A stretch of 64,000 nucleotides of DNA, from assembly GCA_001314655.1 (NCBI GenBank), contig LJSF01000043.1:186001-250000 (forward strand), read 5' to 3'. Of the stretch, positions 7,924 through 16,388 are shown one piece after another; within the stretch, counting starts at the first letter, position 1; the number at the start of each line of letters is the position of its first letter. The translations under genes were made by a program, and so were the position numbers. The stretch comes from Rhodobacteraceae bacterium HLUCCA08. GTDB taxonomy: Bacteria; Pseudomonadota; Alphaproteobacteria; Rhodobacterales; Rhodobacteraceae. A model generated the notes under the pieces. That model was not told where the DNA came from and did not search any database. It saw only the letters and a list, made by a program, of their open reading frames with translations.

Positions 7924-8283
7924 ATGCGAGTGAAAAGCGGAACCGTCACCCATCGCCGCCACAAGAAGGTCACCGATGCCGCCAAGGGCTATTACGGCCG
8001 GCGCAAGAACACCTTCAAGGTCGCCCGCCAGGCGGTCGACAAGGCCAACCAATACGCCACCCGCGACCGCAAGGCCCGCAAGCGCAGCTTCCGCGCGCTG
8101 TGGATCCAGCGGATCAACGCCGCCGTGCGCGCCTTTGACGAAACGCTGACCTATTCGCGGTTCATCAACGGCCTGGACCGGGCCGGGATCGAGGTGGACC
8201 GCAAGGTGCTGGCCGATCTGGCCGTGCATGAACCCGACGCCTTCAACGCCATCGCCGCCAAGGCCAAGGCCGCCCTGGCCTGA
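7924..8283 (+). CDS. rplT: 50S ribosomal protein L20
   Basis: The 119-residue bL20 protein begins [16 protein letters not shown] and contains [18 protein letters not shown] and [16 protein letters not shown], the RNA-binding and globular parts of L20. It is needed for early 50S assembly and in some bacteria represses its own operon by binding the leader. AGGAGG at 7911-7916 overlaps the rpmI stop and lies seven bases before the ATG. A strong hairpin terminator follows at 8305-8332. Confidence 0.98.
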   Translation: MRVKSGTVTHRRHKKVTDAAKGYYGRRKNTFKVARQAVDKANQYATRDRKARKRSFRALWIQRINAAVRAFDETLTYSRFINGLDRAGIEVDRKVLADLAVHEPDAFNAIAAKAKAALA

Positions 8284-8304
8284 GCCGGGCGACAGGTGCA
8301 GTCG

Positions 8305-8332
8305 AATGGCCGTCCCTGCCGGGGCGGCCATT
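8305..8332 (+). terminator. Terminator of rpmI-rplT
   Basis: AATGGCCG (8305-8312) pairs with CGGCCATT (8325-8332). The inner TCCC/GGGG extends the stem to 12 bp (with one G-T pair) around a 4-base loop. Only a short T run (8331-8333) follows, so it is a stable but imperfect intrinsic terminator. Its position 21 bp after rplT fits. Confidence 0.75.
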
Positions 8333-8467
8333 TGCGTCTGGACGCGGTCCTGGTGATCGGGACACGCGGCGTCGCGCCCGGCCCTGCACGGTGGCGTTTC
8401 GCGCCGTTCGTCCGCGCCGGACGTCGGGCTTGCCGCCGCCCGCAGGGCTGACGACGATCGCCTGGCC

Positions 8468-9217
8468 TCAGGGCGCCGCCGCGTCGGACACTTCGAAATC
8501 CACCCGCCGGTCGACCACGTCGAATTGCGGATGGACCCCGTCGGGATGGTCCTGCATGTGGCTGGCCACGGCGAACCGGTCGGTGGCGTGGCCGGCCGCC
8601 GCGATCACGTCGAGCGTGGCATGGGCGCGCTCCCAGGACAGGGCGACATTCCGGGCCGGATCGCCGCTGGGATCGGCGAAACCGATGATCGTGACCCGCG
8701 CCTGGGGGCAGCCGGCGACCTGCGCGGCCAGCGTCCGGGCCGCCTCCTGCGCCTGGTCGTCGAGCCGGGCCGAGCCGTTGGCGAAATAGAGCCGGGTGCG
8801 GGTGGCCATCACCTGCAATTCGGCGACGCAGGGGGAGCGCGCGTCCGGGAGGTCCGTGGCGTGGCCGTGGGTCTGCTCCTGGGCCCGCATCCCGGCCGGG
8901 GCGGCCTGCGGCGATGCCGGGGCAGGCGTGTCGGTTGCGCCCTCCGGTGCGGCGGCGACCGCGTCGGCGACGGCGGCCTCGATCCGGTTCAGGGCGGGCG
9001 GTGCGATCAGTTCGGGCGTGGCGGCGCGGCTGGGCAGCTCGGGCGCGGGTGCGGAGGCAGGGTCCGGAACCGGTGGTGGCGCCACGACCGCCTGAGGGGC
9101 GGGGGGCGCGGATTGTCCGACAAGGGCCTGCACGCCGATATGGCCCCCGGCCGCGATCACGGCGGCACCAAGCGGCCAGATATGGGCCAGCAGCCCATGA
9201 AACGATCTGACACTCAT
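8468..9217 (-). CDS. OmpA family protein, inner-membrane anchored
   Basis: This 249-residue protein has a hydrophobic N-terminal segment (about residues 10-35, IWPLGAAVIAAGGHIGVQAL), then a long Pro/Ala-rich linker (about 35-135) and a C-terminal OmpA-like peptidoglycan-binding domain (about 140-245). The domain begins YFANGSARLDDQAQEAARTL and contains IIGFADPSGDPARNVALSWERA. It would tether an envelope component to peptidoglycan. The ATG at 9217 is preceded by GGGGGAG seven bases upstream. A full CtrA-type box lies about 100 bp upstream. The exact role is unknown; the linker-plus-OmpA plan resembles MotB-like or envelope-stabilising proteins, but it lacks a MotB plug motif. Confidence 0.8.
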   Translation of the reverse strand: MSVRSFHGLLAHIWPLGAAVIAAGGHIGVQALVGQSAPPAPQAVVAPPPVPDPASAPAPELPSRAATPELIAPPALNRIEAAVADAVAAAPEGATDTPAPASPQAAPAGMRAQEQTHGHATDLPDARSPCVAELQVMATRTRLYFANGSARLDDQAQEAARTLAAQVAGCPQARVTIIGFADPSGDPARNVALSWERAHATLDVIAAAGHATDRFAVASHMQDHPDGVHPQFDVVDRRVDFEVSDAAAP

Positions 9218-9318
9218 GACCCGCTCCCCCAAAAGCGGCCGCGCACCCTACAAAATGAACGGCGCGGTTACTCGAAATTCCCAATATCTGGGGCATGTAT
9301 CAGCATCCGGTGGTTTTG

Positions 9319-9333
9319 TTAACCCAACGTTAA
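9319..9333. promoter_or_regulatory. CtrA-type box TTAA-N7-TTAA
   Basis: TTAA at 9319-9322, seven bases, then TTAA at 9330-9333, both followed by C when read outward. This is the full consensus for the alphaproteobacterial cell-cycle regulator CtrA, and TTAA is rare in this GC-rich window. On the minus strand a GATACA-like -10 (about 9295-9300) follows at a distance that would put the box over the -35 of the OmpA-family gene. It could also act on pheS to the right. Binding is inferred. Confidence 0.6.
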
Positions 9334-9436
9334 CCTTTTTGTGATGCTGCCGCGCCGGCGGTCGCAGCCCGCGCGGAAACTTGCGTCCGGCCCGGTCTGT
9401 GGATAGCAGGGAGCCGGAATGATGGAAGGCGCGGAC

Positions 9437-10498
9437 ATGGACGACCTGAGAGAGAAATTCGTCAGCCTGATCGCAGCCGCGACCGACGCGGCCGCGCTGG
9501 AGGAGTTGCGCGTTCAGGCCGTCGGCAAGAAGGGCGAAATCAGCCTGAGGATGCGCGAACTGGGCAAGATGGGTCCCGAAGAGCGCCAGGTGATGGGGCC
9601 GAAGCTGAATGCGCTCAAGGACGAGATCACCAGCGCCCTGGCGGCCAAGAAAGCGGCGCTCGAAGATGCGGCACTTGACGCGCGCCTGCAGGCCGAATGG
9701 CTCGACGTGACCCTGCCGGCGCGCGACCGGCGGGCCGGCACGATCCACCCGGTCAGCCAGGTCTGGGAAGAGGCCACGGCGATCTTCGCCGACATGGGCT
9801 TCGCCGTGGCCGAAGGGCCGCAGATCGACAGCGACTGGTATAATTTCGACGCGCTGAACATCCCCGGCCACCATCCGGCGCGGGCCGAGATGGACACGTT
9901 CTACATGGCCCGCGCGGCAGGCGACAACCGCCCGCCGCATGTGCTGCGCACCCATACCAGCCCGGTGCAGATCCGCGCGATGGAGGCCCAGGGCGCCCCG
10001 ATCCGCATCATCGCCCCGGGCCGGGTCTATCGCGCCGATTACGACCAGACCCATACGCCGATGTTCCACCAGGTCGAGGGGCTGGCGATCGACCGCGACA
10101 TTTCCATGGCCAACCTGAAATGGGTGCTCGAGGAATTCTTCAGCGCCTTCTTCGGCACCGCGGTCAAGACCCGCTTCCGCGCCTCGCATTTTCCCTTCAC
10201 CGAACCCTCGGCCGAGGTCGACATCCAGTGTTCCTGGGAGGGCGGCACGGTCAAGGTCGGCGAGGGCGACGCCTGGCTGGAGGTTCTGGGATCGGGCATG
10301 GTGCATCCGAAGGTGCTGCAGGCCGGCGGGATCGACCCCGATCAGTGGCAGGGCTTTGCCTTCGGCATGGGGATCGACCGGATCGCGATGCTGAAATACG
10401 GCATCCCGGATCTGCGGGCGTTCTTCGAATCAGACCTGCGCTGGCTGCGGCATTACGGGTTTTCCGCGCTGCAGGTGCCGACGATCCGGGGCGGGTGA
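9437..10498 (+). CDS. pheS: Phenylalanine--tRNA ligase alpha subunit
   Basis: This is the 353-residue PheRS alpha subunit, which activates phenylalanine and charges tRNA-Phe as an (alpha-beta)2 complex with PheT. An N-terminal coiled-coil domain (about 1-90, with [20 protein letters not shown]-type sequence) is followed by the class II catalytic core. Motif 2 is seen as [13 protein letters not shown] near 170, and motif 3 as [14 protein letters not shown] near 310. I chose ATG 9437 because homologues begin MDDL; starts at 9419 or 9422 with AGGGAG at 9408-9413 are the alternative and add five or six residues. Unusually, pheT is not next to it but lies 13.7 kb downstream. Confidence 0.95.
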   Translation: MDDLREKFVSLIAAATDAAALEELRVQAVGKKGEISLRMRELGKMGPEERQVMGPKLNALKDEITSALAAKKAALEDAALDARLQAEWLDVTLPARDRRAGTIHPVSQVWEEATAIFADMGFAVAEGPQIDSDWYNFDALNIPGHHPARAEMDTFYMARAAGDNRPPHVLRTHTSPVQIRAMEAQGAPIRIIAPGRVYRADYDQTHTPMFHQVEGLAIDRDISMANLKWVLEEFFSAFFGTAVKTRFRASHFPFTEPSAEVDIQCSWEGGTVKVGEGDAWLEVLGSGMVHPKVLQAGGIDPDQWQGFAFGMGIDRIAMLKYGIPDLRAFFESDLRWLRHYGFSALQVPTIRGG

Positions 10499-10519
10499 TC
10501 CGGGCGCCTTGCGCCGCCG

Positions 10520-10942
10520 TCAGGCCTTGCGTGTGGCCAGCAGCAACAGGGTTTCGGATGTCGCGATCCCGTCCAGCCGTCTGATCCGTGTCAGCAGGGC
10601 GTCCAGCGCCGCGAGGCTGTCGGCCCCCAGTTCCGCGATCATGTCCCAGCGCCCGTTCGTGCTGTGCAGGGCCCGCACTTCGGGATAGCCCTGCAGGCTG
10701 CGAATCGCCCGGTCGGTGCCGCGGCCTTCGATCCCGATCATCATCAGCGCCCGCACCGGGTCGCGCGCCAGGTCGGATTTCAGAACGACCGAGAAACCCA
10801 CGATCTCTCCGTCGCGGCGCAGCCGGTCAAGCCGGGCTCGCACCGTCGTGCGCGACAGCCCCAGCGTCGCCGCAAGGCTGGACAGCGATGCCCGGGCGTC
10901 GCGGCGCAGGGCGGCGATCAGCCGGTGGTCGGTATTGTCCAT
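10520..10942 (-). CDS. Lrp/AsnC family transcriptional regulator
   Basis: The 140-residue regulator has an AsnC-type helix-turn-helix at residues 1-50 (DHRLIAALRRDARASLSSLA, then LGLSRTTVRARLDRL) and a C-terminal RAM ligand-binding domain (about 65-135). AAGGG seven bases upstream of ATG 10942 supports the start. It is divergent from rocF with a 116-bp gap containing an inverted repeat (10975-10993). By position it is the likely amino-acid-responsive regulator of arginase and ornithine cyclodeaminase. The effector (arginine or ornithine) is inferred from context only. Confidence 0.9.
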   Translation of the reverse strand: MDNTDHRLIAALRRDARASLSSLAATLGLSRTTVRARLDRLRRDGEIVGFSVVLKSDLARDPVRALMMIGIEGRGTDRAIRSLQGYPEVRALHSTNGRWDMIAELGADSLAALDALLTRIRRLDGIATSETLLLLATRKA

Positions 10943-10974
10943 TCCGGAACCCTTATCCTTCGTTTTGGTCAATC

Positions 10975-10993
10975 TCCGCGCAGATTGTGCGGA
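10975..10993. promoter_or_regulatory. Inverted repeat between lrp-like gene and rocF
   Basis: TCCGCGCA and TGTGCGGA face each other around GAT, giving an 8-bp arm with a single mismatch. It sits in the divergent gap, about 33 bp from the lrp start and 66 bp from rocF, where an Lrp/AsnC operator would be expected. Confidence 0.45.
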
Positions 10994-11058
10994 ATGTCAA
11001 CTTCTGCCCTTCCCGTTTCAACGCGATACCCGTGCCAGAATGATCAAGGACAGGGACC

Positions 11059-11976
11059 ATGACCCGCACGATCCTGCTGATCGGCGCCCCGGTCGACAGT
11101 GGCAAGACCCGCCAGGGCTGCCTGATGGGCCCCGATGCCTACCGCACCGCCGGGCTTCCCGAGGCGCTGATCGACCTGGGCCACGATCTGCGCGACCTGG
11201 GCGATGTCGCCGCCGATCCTTGTGCCGCCGACCGCGACGGGGTGTTCGCGCTTGGCCCCACGATCGGCTGGACAAACGGCCTGTCGCGCGCCGGACAGGC
11301 GGCGCTGGACCAGGGTGTGCCGATCTTTCTGGGCGGCGATCACGCGCTGTCGCTGGGCAGCGTGCATGCCGCCGCCGCCCATGCGGCGCGTCGGGGCCGA
11401 CCGCTGTTCGTGCTCTGGCTTGATGCGCATGCCGATTTCCACACGCCCGAGACGACGACCAGCGGCAACCTGCACGGCACGCCGCTGGCCTATGTGACGG
11501 GTCTGGAGGGGTTCGACGGGTTCCCGCCGGTGCCCCATCCGGTCCCGCAGGAGAATGTCTGCATCCTGGGTCTGCGGTCGGTCGACCGGGCCGAGCGCGC
11601 GGTGCTGGAGCCGTCGCCGGTGCGCCGTCACGACATGCGCGCGATCGACGAACATGGCATCGCGGCCCTGCTTGGCGCCTTCCTGGGCGATGTCGCGGCC
11701 CGGGGCGGAATGCTGCATGTTTCGCTCGACGTGGATTTCCTGGATCCGGCCGTGGCGCCGGCGGTGGGCACCACCGTGCCCGGTGGCGCCACCGTGCGCG
11801 AGGCGCATCTGGTGATGGAGCTGATCCACGATTCCGGGCTCATGACCTCGATGGATCTGGTCGAACTGAACCCGATGCTCGACGAACGCGGCCGCACCGC
11901 GCAGCTGATGGTGGATCTGTGCGCCTCGGCCCTGGGGCGCCGGGTCTTCGACCGGCCGACCCCGACTATCCTGTGA
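11059..11976 (+). CDS. rocF: Arginase
   Basis: This 305-residue ureohydrolase hydrolyses arginine to ornithine and urea. The three manganese motifs are present: GGDHALSLG near 95, DAHADFHTPETT near 126 and SLDVDFLDPAVAP near 228. NLHGTPLAY near 140 and the late Glu in LVELNP near 275 also fit arginase rather than agmatinase. GGACAGGG lies 5-12 bases before the ATG. Its partner, ornithine cyclodeaminase, begins 23 bp after the stop, so the two genes make an arginine-to-proline pathway. It is probably controlled by the divergent Lrp-type gene. Confidence 0.95.
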   Translation: MTRTILLIGAPVDSGKTRQGCLMGPDAYRTAGLPEALIDLGHDLRDLGDVAADPCAADRDGVFALGPTIGWTNGLSRAGQAALDQGVPIFLGGDHALSLGSVHAAAAHAARRGRPLFVLWLDAHADFHTPETTTSGNLHGTPLAYVTGLEGFDGFPPVPHPVPQENVCILGLRSVDRAERAVLEPSPVRRHDMRAIDEHGIAALLGAFLGDVAARGGMLHVSLDVDFLDPAVAPAVGTTVPGGATVREAHLVMELIHDSGLMTSMDLVELNPMLDERGRTAQLMVDLCASALGRRVFDRPTPTIL

Positions 11977-11999
11977 CCCCGCGGCAAAGGACCGACGCG

Positions 12000-13046
12000 A
12001 TGCTTCCTTCCGACAAGGCCCTGGTTCCCTTCGTTTCGGTCGATGCGATGATGCAGCTGATCCACCGTGTCGGCCTGCGCGAGATGATCGAGGCGATCGC
12101 CATCGCCATCGAAGCGGATTTCCGCCGCTGGGAAAGCTTCGACAAGACGCCGCGCGTCGCCGCCCACAGCCCGGTCGGCGTGATCGAGCTGATGCCGACC
12201 GCCGATGACGCGCATTACGCCTTCAAATACGTGAACGGCCATCCCCGCAACACGCGCGACGGCCTGCAGACCGTCACCGCCTTCGGGGTGCTGGCGGACA
12301 TGACCACGGGCTATCCGCTGCTGTTGTCCGAGATGACGCTTCTGACCGCGCTGCGCACCGCGGCGATGTCGGCGCTGGCGGCGCGGCACCTGGCGCCCGA
12401 TCCGGCGCCGACCATGGCGATGATCGGCAATGGAGCGCAGGCGGAATTCCAATGCGTCGCGATGCAGGCGCTGGTCGGCATCGACACCGTGCGGCTGTTC
12501 GACACCGACCCGGCCGCAACCGCCAAATGCGCCGGCAACCTGGCCGGAAGCGGCCTGCAAGTGATCGCCTGCGCCACGCCCGAAGAGGCGATCGAGGGGG
12601 CGCAGATCATCACCACCTGCACCGCCGACAAGCGCAACGCGACCGTGCTGAGCGACAACATGGTCGGCACCGGCGTTCATCTGAACGCGATCGGCGGCGA
12701 TTGCCCGGGCAAGACCGAACTGGCCGCGGCGATCCTGCACCGCGCCAGGATCTTTGTCGAATATCCCGACCAGACCCGTATCGAGGGCGAGATCCAGCAA
12801 CTGGCCCCCGATCACCCGGTGACGGAGCTGTGGCAGGTCATCGCCGGCCGCGCGCCCGGCCGGACCGATCCGCGCCAGATCACCCTGTTCGACAGCGTGG
12901 GCTTCGCCATCGAGGATTTCAGCGCCCTGCGCGTGGTGCATGACAAGGCGCGTGAAACCGGGCTTTTTGCCGCGCTCGACCTGCTGGCCGATCCCGACGA
13001 CCCGCGCGACCTGTTCGGCATGCTGATGCGGGCCAAGGGCGCCTAG
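12000..13046 (+). CDS. Ornithine cyclodeaminase
   Basis: This 348-residue protein of the ornithine cyclodeaminase/mu-crystallin family converts ornithine to proline and ammonia with bound NAD. The substrate-binding part includes KTPRVAAHSPVGVIELMP, KYVNGHPRN and TALRTAAMSALAA; the Rossmann motif is MIGNGAQAEFQCVAMQ near 140; VHLNAIGGDCPGKTEL near 225 carries the catalytic Asp. It is the second gene of the arginase operon. Its last four bases overlap the end of the convergent epimerase gene (13043-13046). Confidence 0.93.
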   Translation: MLPSDKALVPFVSVDAMMQLIHRVGLREMIEAIAIAIEADFRRWESFDKTPRVAAHSPVGVIELMPTADDAHYAFKYVNGHPRNTRDGLQTVTAFGVLADMTTGYPLLLSEMTLLTALRTAAMSALAARHLAPDPAPTMAMIGNGAQAEFQCVAMQALVGIDTVRLFDTDPAATAKCAGNLAGSGLQVIACATPEEAIEGAQIITTCTADKRNATVLSDNMVGTGVHLNAIGGDCPGKTELAAAILHRARIFVEYPDQTRIEGEIQQLAPDHPVTELWQVIAGRAPGRTDPRQITLFDSVGFAIEDFSALRVVHDKARETGLFAALDLLADPDDPRDLFGMLMRAKGA

Positions 13047-14116
13047 AACGATACGCCAAGCCCCGCGGATGTCGGACAGGGCCAGGTGAACCCGGCGGGG
13101 CTGTCCAGGTAGGGCGAGGCCGGCAGCACGTCTTCGGTCAGTTTGGTGGGAAAGCCGATTTCGGTGCAGGCCAGCGGGCCGGGCAGGGTCGCGGCGAAAT
13201 GCAGCGACGCGGCGGTGCCGATCCCGGTTTCGAACATGCTGCCGACGACGATCGGCAGATCGGCGGCCCGGGCGATGGCGGCGAGGTCGCGCGCCCCGGT
13301 CAGCCCGGTCTTGAGCAGCTTGATGTTGACCGCGCCGACCGCGCCGGCGCGGATCAGCGCCATCAGGTCATGGGCGGTATAGATGCCTTCGTCGATCAGG
13401 ATCGGCGTATCCAGCGCTTCGACCAGCCGGGCCGTGCCGGCGATATCCCAGACCGGCAGCGGCTGTTCGAGGAATTCCGGGTCGCAGGCCTCCATCTTGC
13501 GGCAGGTCGGCAGCCAGTCGGCAAGCCTGCAGCCCTGATTGGCATCGAGCCGCAGGTTGATCCCCGGCCCGATGGCGGCGCGGATGGCGCGCACGCGGTC
13601 AAGATCGGTGGTGGGATCGGTGCCGATCTTGACCTTGACGGTGCGGGCGCCGCGGGCGACGAAATCGGCGGCTTCGGCCTCCATCCGTTCGGTGGTGCTG
13701 ATGCCGACGGACCCGGCAAAGGACACCTCGGTGCGATGCGCCCCGCCAAGGTGGCGCCACAGCGGCAGGCCGGCGGCGCGCGCGGCAAGGTCATGACAGG
13801 CGATGTCGATCACCGCCTTGGCCATCGGGTGCCCGGGGATCGCCGCCTCCATCCGCGCCGCGATCAGCGCCGTGTCGCGCGGATCGAGGCCGCGAATGGC
13901 GGGCATCAGATGGGACACGAGCACCTCGCGCATCGTGGCCGGGCTTTCGGGGCCGAAGGGCACCGCATTGACGCTGTCGGCCAGGCCGGTGCTGCCGTCC
14001 TCGCAGGTCAGGCGGGCGACCAGGAAGGTTTCGCCGGTGAAGGCCGCGCTCGAGATGCCGTAGCTTTCGCGGAACGGGATGAAGCGGTCGTCCAGGGTCA
14101 GATCGGCAAGTTTCAC
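13043..14116 (-). CDS. Dipeptide epimerase-like enolase superfamily protein
   Basis: The 357-residue protein of the muconate-cycloisomerase subgroup has all the ligands expected: VKVKIG (KxK) near 160, LRLDANQG near 192, FLEQPLP near 218, ILIDEGI near 243 and NIKLLKTGL near 265. Members near peptide importers usually epimerise L-Ala-D/L-Glu or related dipeptides. It is the last gene of the tetR-led operon and its start overlaps the peptidase stop (ATGA, 14113-14116). Other activities (o-succinylbenzoate synthase, N-acyl amino acid racemase) cannot be excluded from sequence. It is distinct from dgcA at 2091-3056, so the window has two enolase-superfamily epimerases. Confidence 0.82.
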   Translation of the reverse strand: MKLADLTLDDRFIPFRESYGISSAAFTGETFLVARLTCEDGSTGLADSVNAVPFGPESPATMREVLVSHLMPAIRGLDPRDTALIAARMEAAIPGHPMAKAVIDIACHDLAARAAGLPLWRHLGGAHRTEVSFAGSVGISTTERMEAEAADFVARGARTVKVKIGTDPTTDLDRVRAIRAAIGPGINLRLDANQGCRLADWLPTCRKMEACDPEFLEQPLPVWDIAGTARLVEALDTPILIDEGIYTAHDLMALIRAGAVGAVNIKLLKTGLTGARDLAAIARAADLPIVVGSMFETGIGTAASLHFAATLPGPLACTEIGFPTKLTEDVLPASPYLDSPAGFTWPCPTSAGLGVSF

Positions 14117-16388
14117 AGCGCATCACTCCAGTCGCCGGGGGTCAGGGGGCGCGGCGGCGGTGGCGTTTCGCCCATCACGTGGCGGATCAGGAAATCCCAT
14201 CGCCGGCGCAGGAAATGCGGATCGAGGGTGAAATCATGGTGCCGCCCGGGCAGGATCAGCAGTTCGACATCCTTGTCGGCGGCGATCAGCGCCTCGGCCA
14301 GTTGCAGCGTGTGGGCGATGTGGACGTTTTCGTCCATGTCGCCATGGGCAAGCATCAGCGCGCCCTGCAACCGGTCCGCCAGCGGCGCATTGGCCGCGCG
14401 TTCCAGTGCTTCGGGGGTCAGGCCCCACAGATCGGCCCAGGCCGCGTGATAAAGCCGCATGTCGTGGCATCCGGCCGAAGCGACGGCGGCGCGGAACAGA
14501 TCATTGTGCAACAACAGCGCCTTGGCCGCCATGTGGCCCCCCCCCCCGAATGGCCGAAGATGCCGACGCGGGTCAGATCCATCCAGGGCCGGGTCGCGGC
14601 CAGTTCGCGGATCGCCGCCGCATGATCGGCAAGCCCCGTCGCCAGCGCCGGATCGTCGAAGGCGGGGGCGTGAAAGGCGCGGTCGCGATAGGGCGTGCCG
14701 CGCCCGTCGATCACCACCACGACAAAGCCCAGCGCCGCCGTCGCCGCCGGCAGCAGCGCGTTTTCCGCGCCGATCTCGATCCCGCCCTCCAGCGGGCCGC
14801 CGGTGTCCAGAAGAAACCCGTGCGGCACGACCGTGACCTGCGACCAGCCATAGATCGCATCAAGCACCGGGTAGCGCCGCGCGGGGTCGAAATCGGGCGG
14901 CAGAAAGATCGCCGCTTCGATCGGGGTCCTGCCATCTCTGGCTGTCGGCGTCGCGCGGTCGGGCGGCCGGTAGCCCCGGGCGAAAAGATCGGCGGCATCC
15001 GCCTGTTCCAGGTCCATCACGATCGCCCCGTCGCGGTCGCGCAGCACCGTCCGCGACGGCTGATCCGGCGCGCCCATCAGGTCCACGAAGAACCGCCCGC
15101 AGGGCGCGGCGGTCAGGACATGTTCCAGCGGTTCGTCCGTCAGACGCTCTGCCGCGCCGCCATCGAGCGAGGCGCGCATCAGGTGCCGGTGATAGGGATT
15201 GCCCGACGGGCACAGGCCCTGCGCCGTGAACCAGACCAGGCGCGCGCCCTCGTCCACGGCAAGCACGTCGCGCAGGGCGTAATCGCCGGGCGCGATACGG
15301 TGCAGCAGGGTGCCGTCGGCGGCATGCAGATAGAGCTGCCCCCAGCCCTCGCGCGCCGAATAACACAGGATTTCGCCGGTGGCGGGCAGCACGCGCCAGA
15401 TCGGACGGGCGAATTCGAAGGCATTGAGGAAGACCGGAAGGTGACCGCGTTCGTCGATCACGATATGTGCCGCGCCGGTTGCGGGGTCGGCGCGATACAG
15501 GGTCTGCGCCCGTCCCCCGGTCTCGCGCCGGGTCAGCAGGATATCGCCGTCGGGGGACCAGAACTGCGGGCCGTCAAGGCCCTGCCGCGCGAACCAGAAC
15601 GGGCTTTCCATCGCGGCGAAGGGCGGGATGTCGATCCGGGTCCGCGTGCCATGATGGGTGTCGATGACCCAGAAGCTCGCGGTTTCGGTGACCGGATCGC
15701 CGATCAGCGGCACCCGCAGCGCATGGGTGACGGGCCGGCCGCCCGCCGTGCCCTGGCCCTGCACCGGCATCTCGCGCACCGCGCGTTCATCGCAGCGGAA
15801 CACCAGCAGCCACCGCCCGCAGGGTGACCATTGCGCCGCCGGCGGTGCGGCGGCCTCCGACAGCGCGTCCATCGTGCCGCCGGGTTCCGCGCCCCAGCCG
15901 AAATGGGCGACACCATCGGTGGTAAGCGGGCGGCTGGTGCCGTTTTCCAGCAGGTGCATGTTGTGATCGCGCAGGATCACCGCGCGCCGGCCGTCCGGGG
16001 CGGGCAAGCTGTCGCCCGAAGGCGGCGCGGGATCGTCGCGCAGCCCGCCGGCGGCGTCGAACAGAAGCGCCGTGCCGTCATGGGTGAACCGGATCGCGTC
16101 GCCGACCGGGATGATGGCGCGCAGCGGCAAGGCGTCCGGGTCCAAAGCCTGCCCCGTGCGCCGTGCCAGTGCCGCGGCAAGTGCTGCGTGGTCGAAAGCG
16201 GGCCGGGCGGTGCGGTCGACGGGATCGACCCGGATGAACCGCAGCCCGTCGCGCCGGCGGACGCGATACCAGAAATCGCCCGTCTCGCCGATCCAGCGCG
16301 GCTGGACGAGCCAGCCGAAGGCATGGCGCAGGGCATTGGCGGGCAGCAGCGCCTCGGCGCGGGCATAGCGGTCGGCAAGGTCGGTCAT
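14113..16388 (-). pseudogene. S9 family (prolyl oligopeptidase/DPP4-like) peptidase, frameshifted
   Basis: The gene reads as a serine peptidase of about 757 residues in two frames. The first 614 codons give a beta-propeller N-terminal domain (with SPDGDILLTRRE and WSPCGRWLLVF) and the start of the alpha/beta hydrolase domain through GIFGHSGGG, with the nucleophile Ser at about residue 614. The frame is then lost inside an 11-base C run on the plus strand (14537-14547). The remaining 140 codons, holding HGDMDENVHIAHT (Asp) and PGRHHDF (His), continue in another frame. Nine or twelve bases in the run would restore one protein. Either the gene is inactive or the tract is misread or phase-variable. 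ATGA overlaps at both ends show it was built into the operon. Confidence 0.85.
14537..14547. repeat. Homopolymer tract, 11 C (11 G in the coding strand)
   Basis: Eleven identical bases sit immediately after the catalytic Ser codon of the S9 peptidase gene and are the point where the reading frame changes. Tracts of this length slip readily during replication and are also hard to sequence. Confidence 0.9.
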
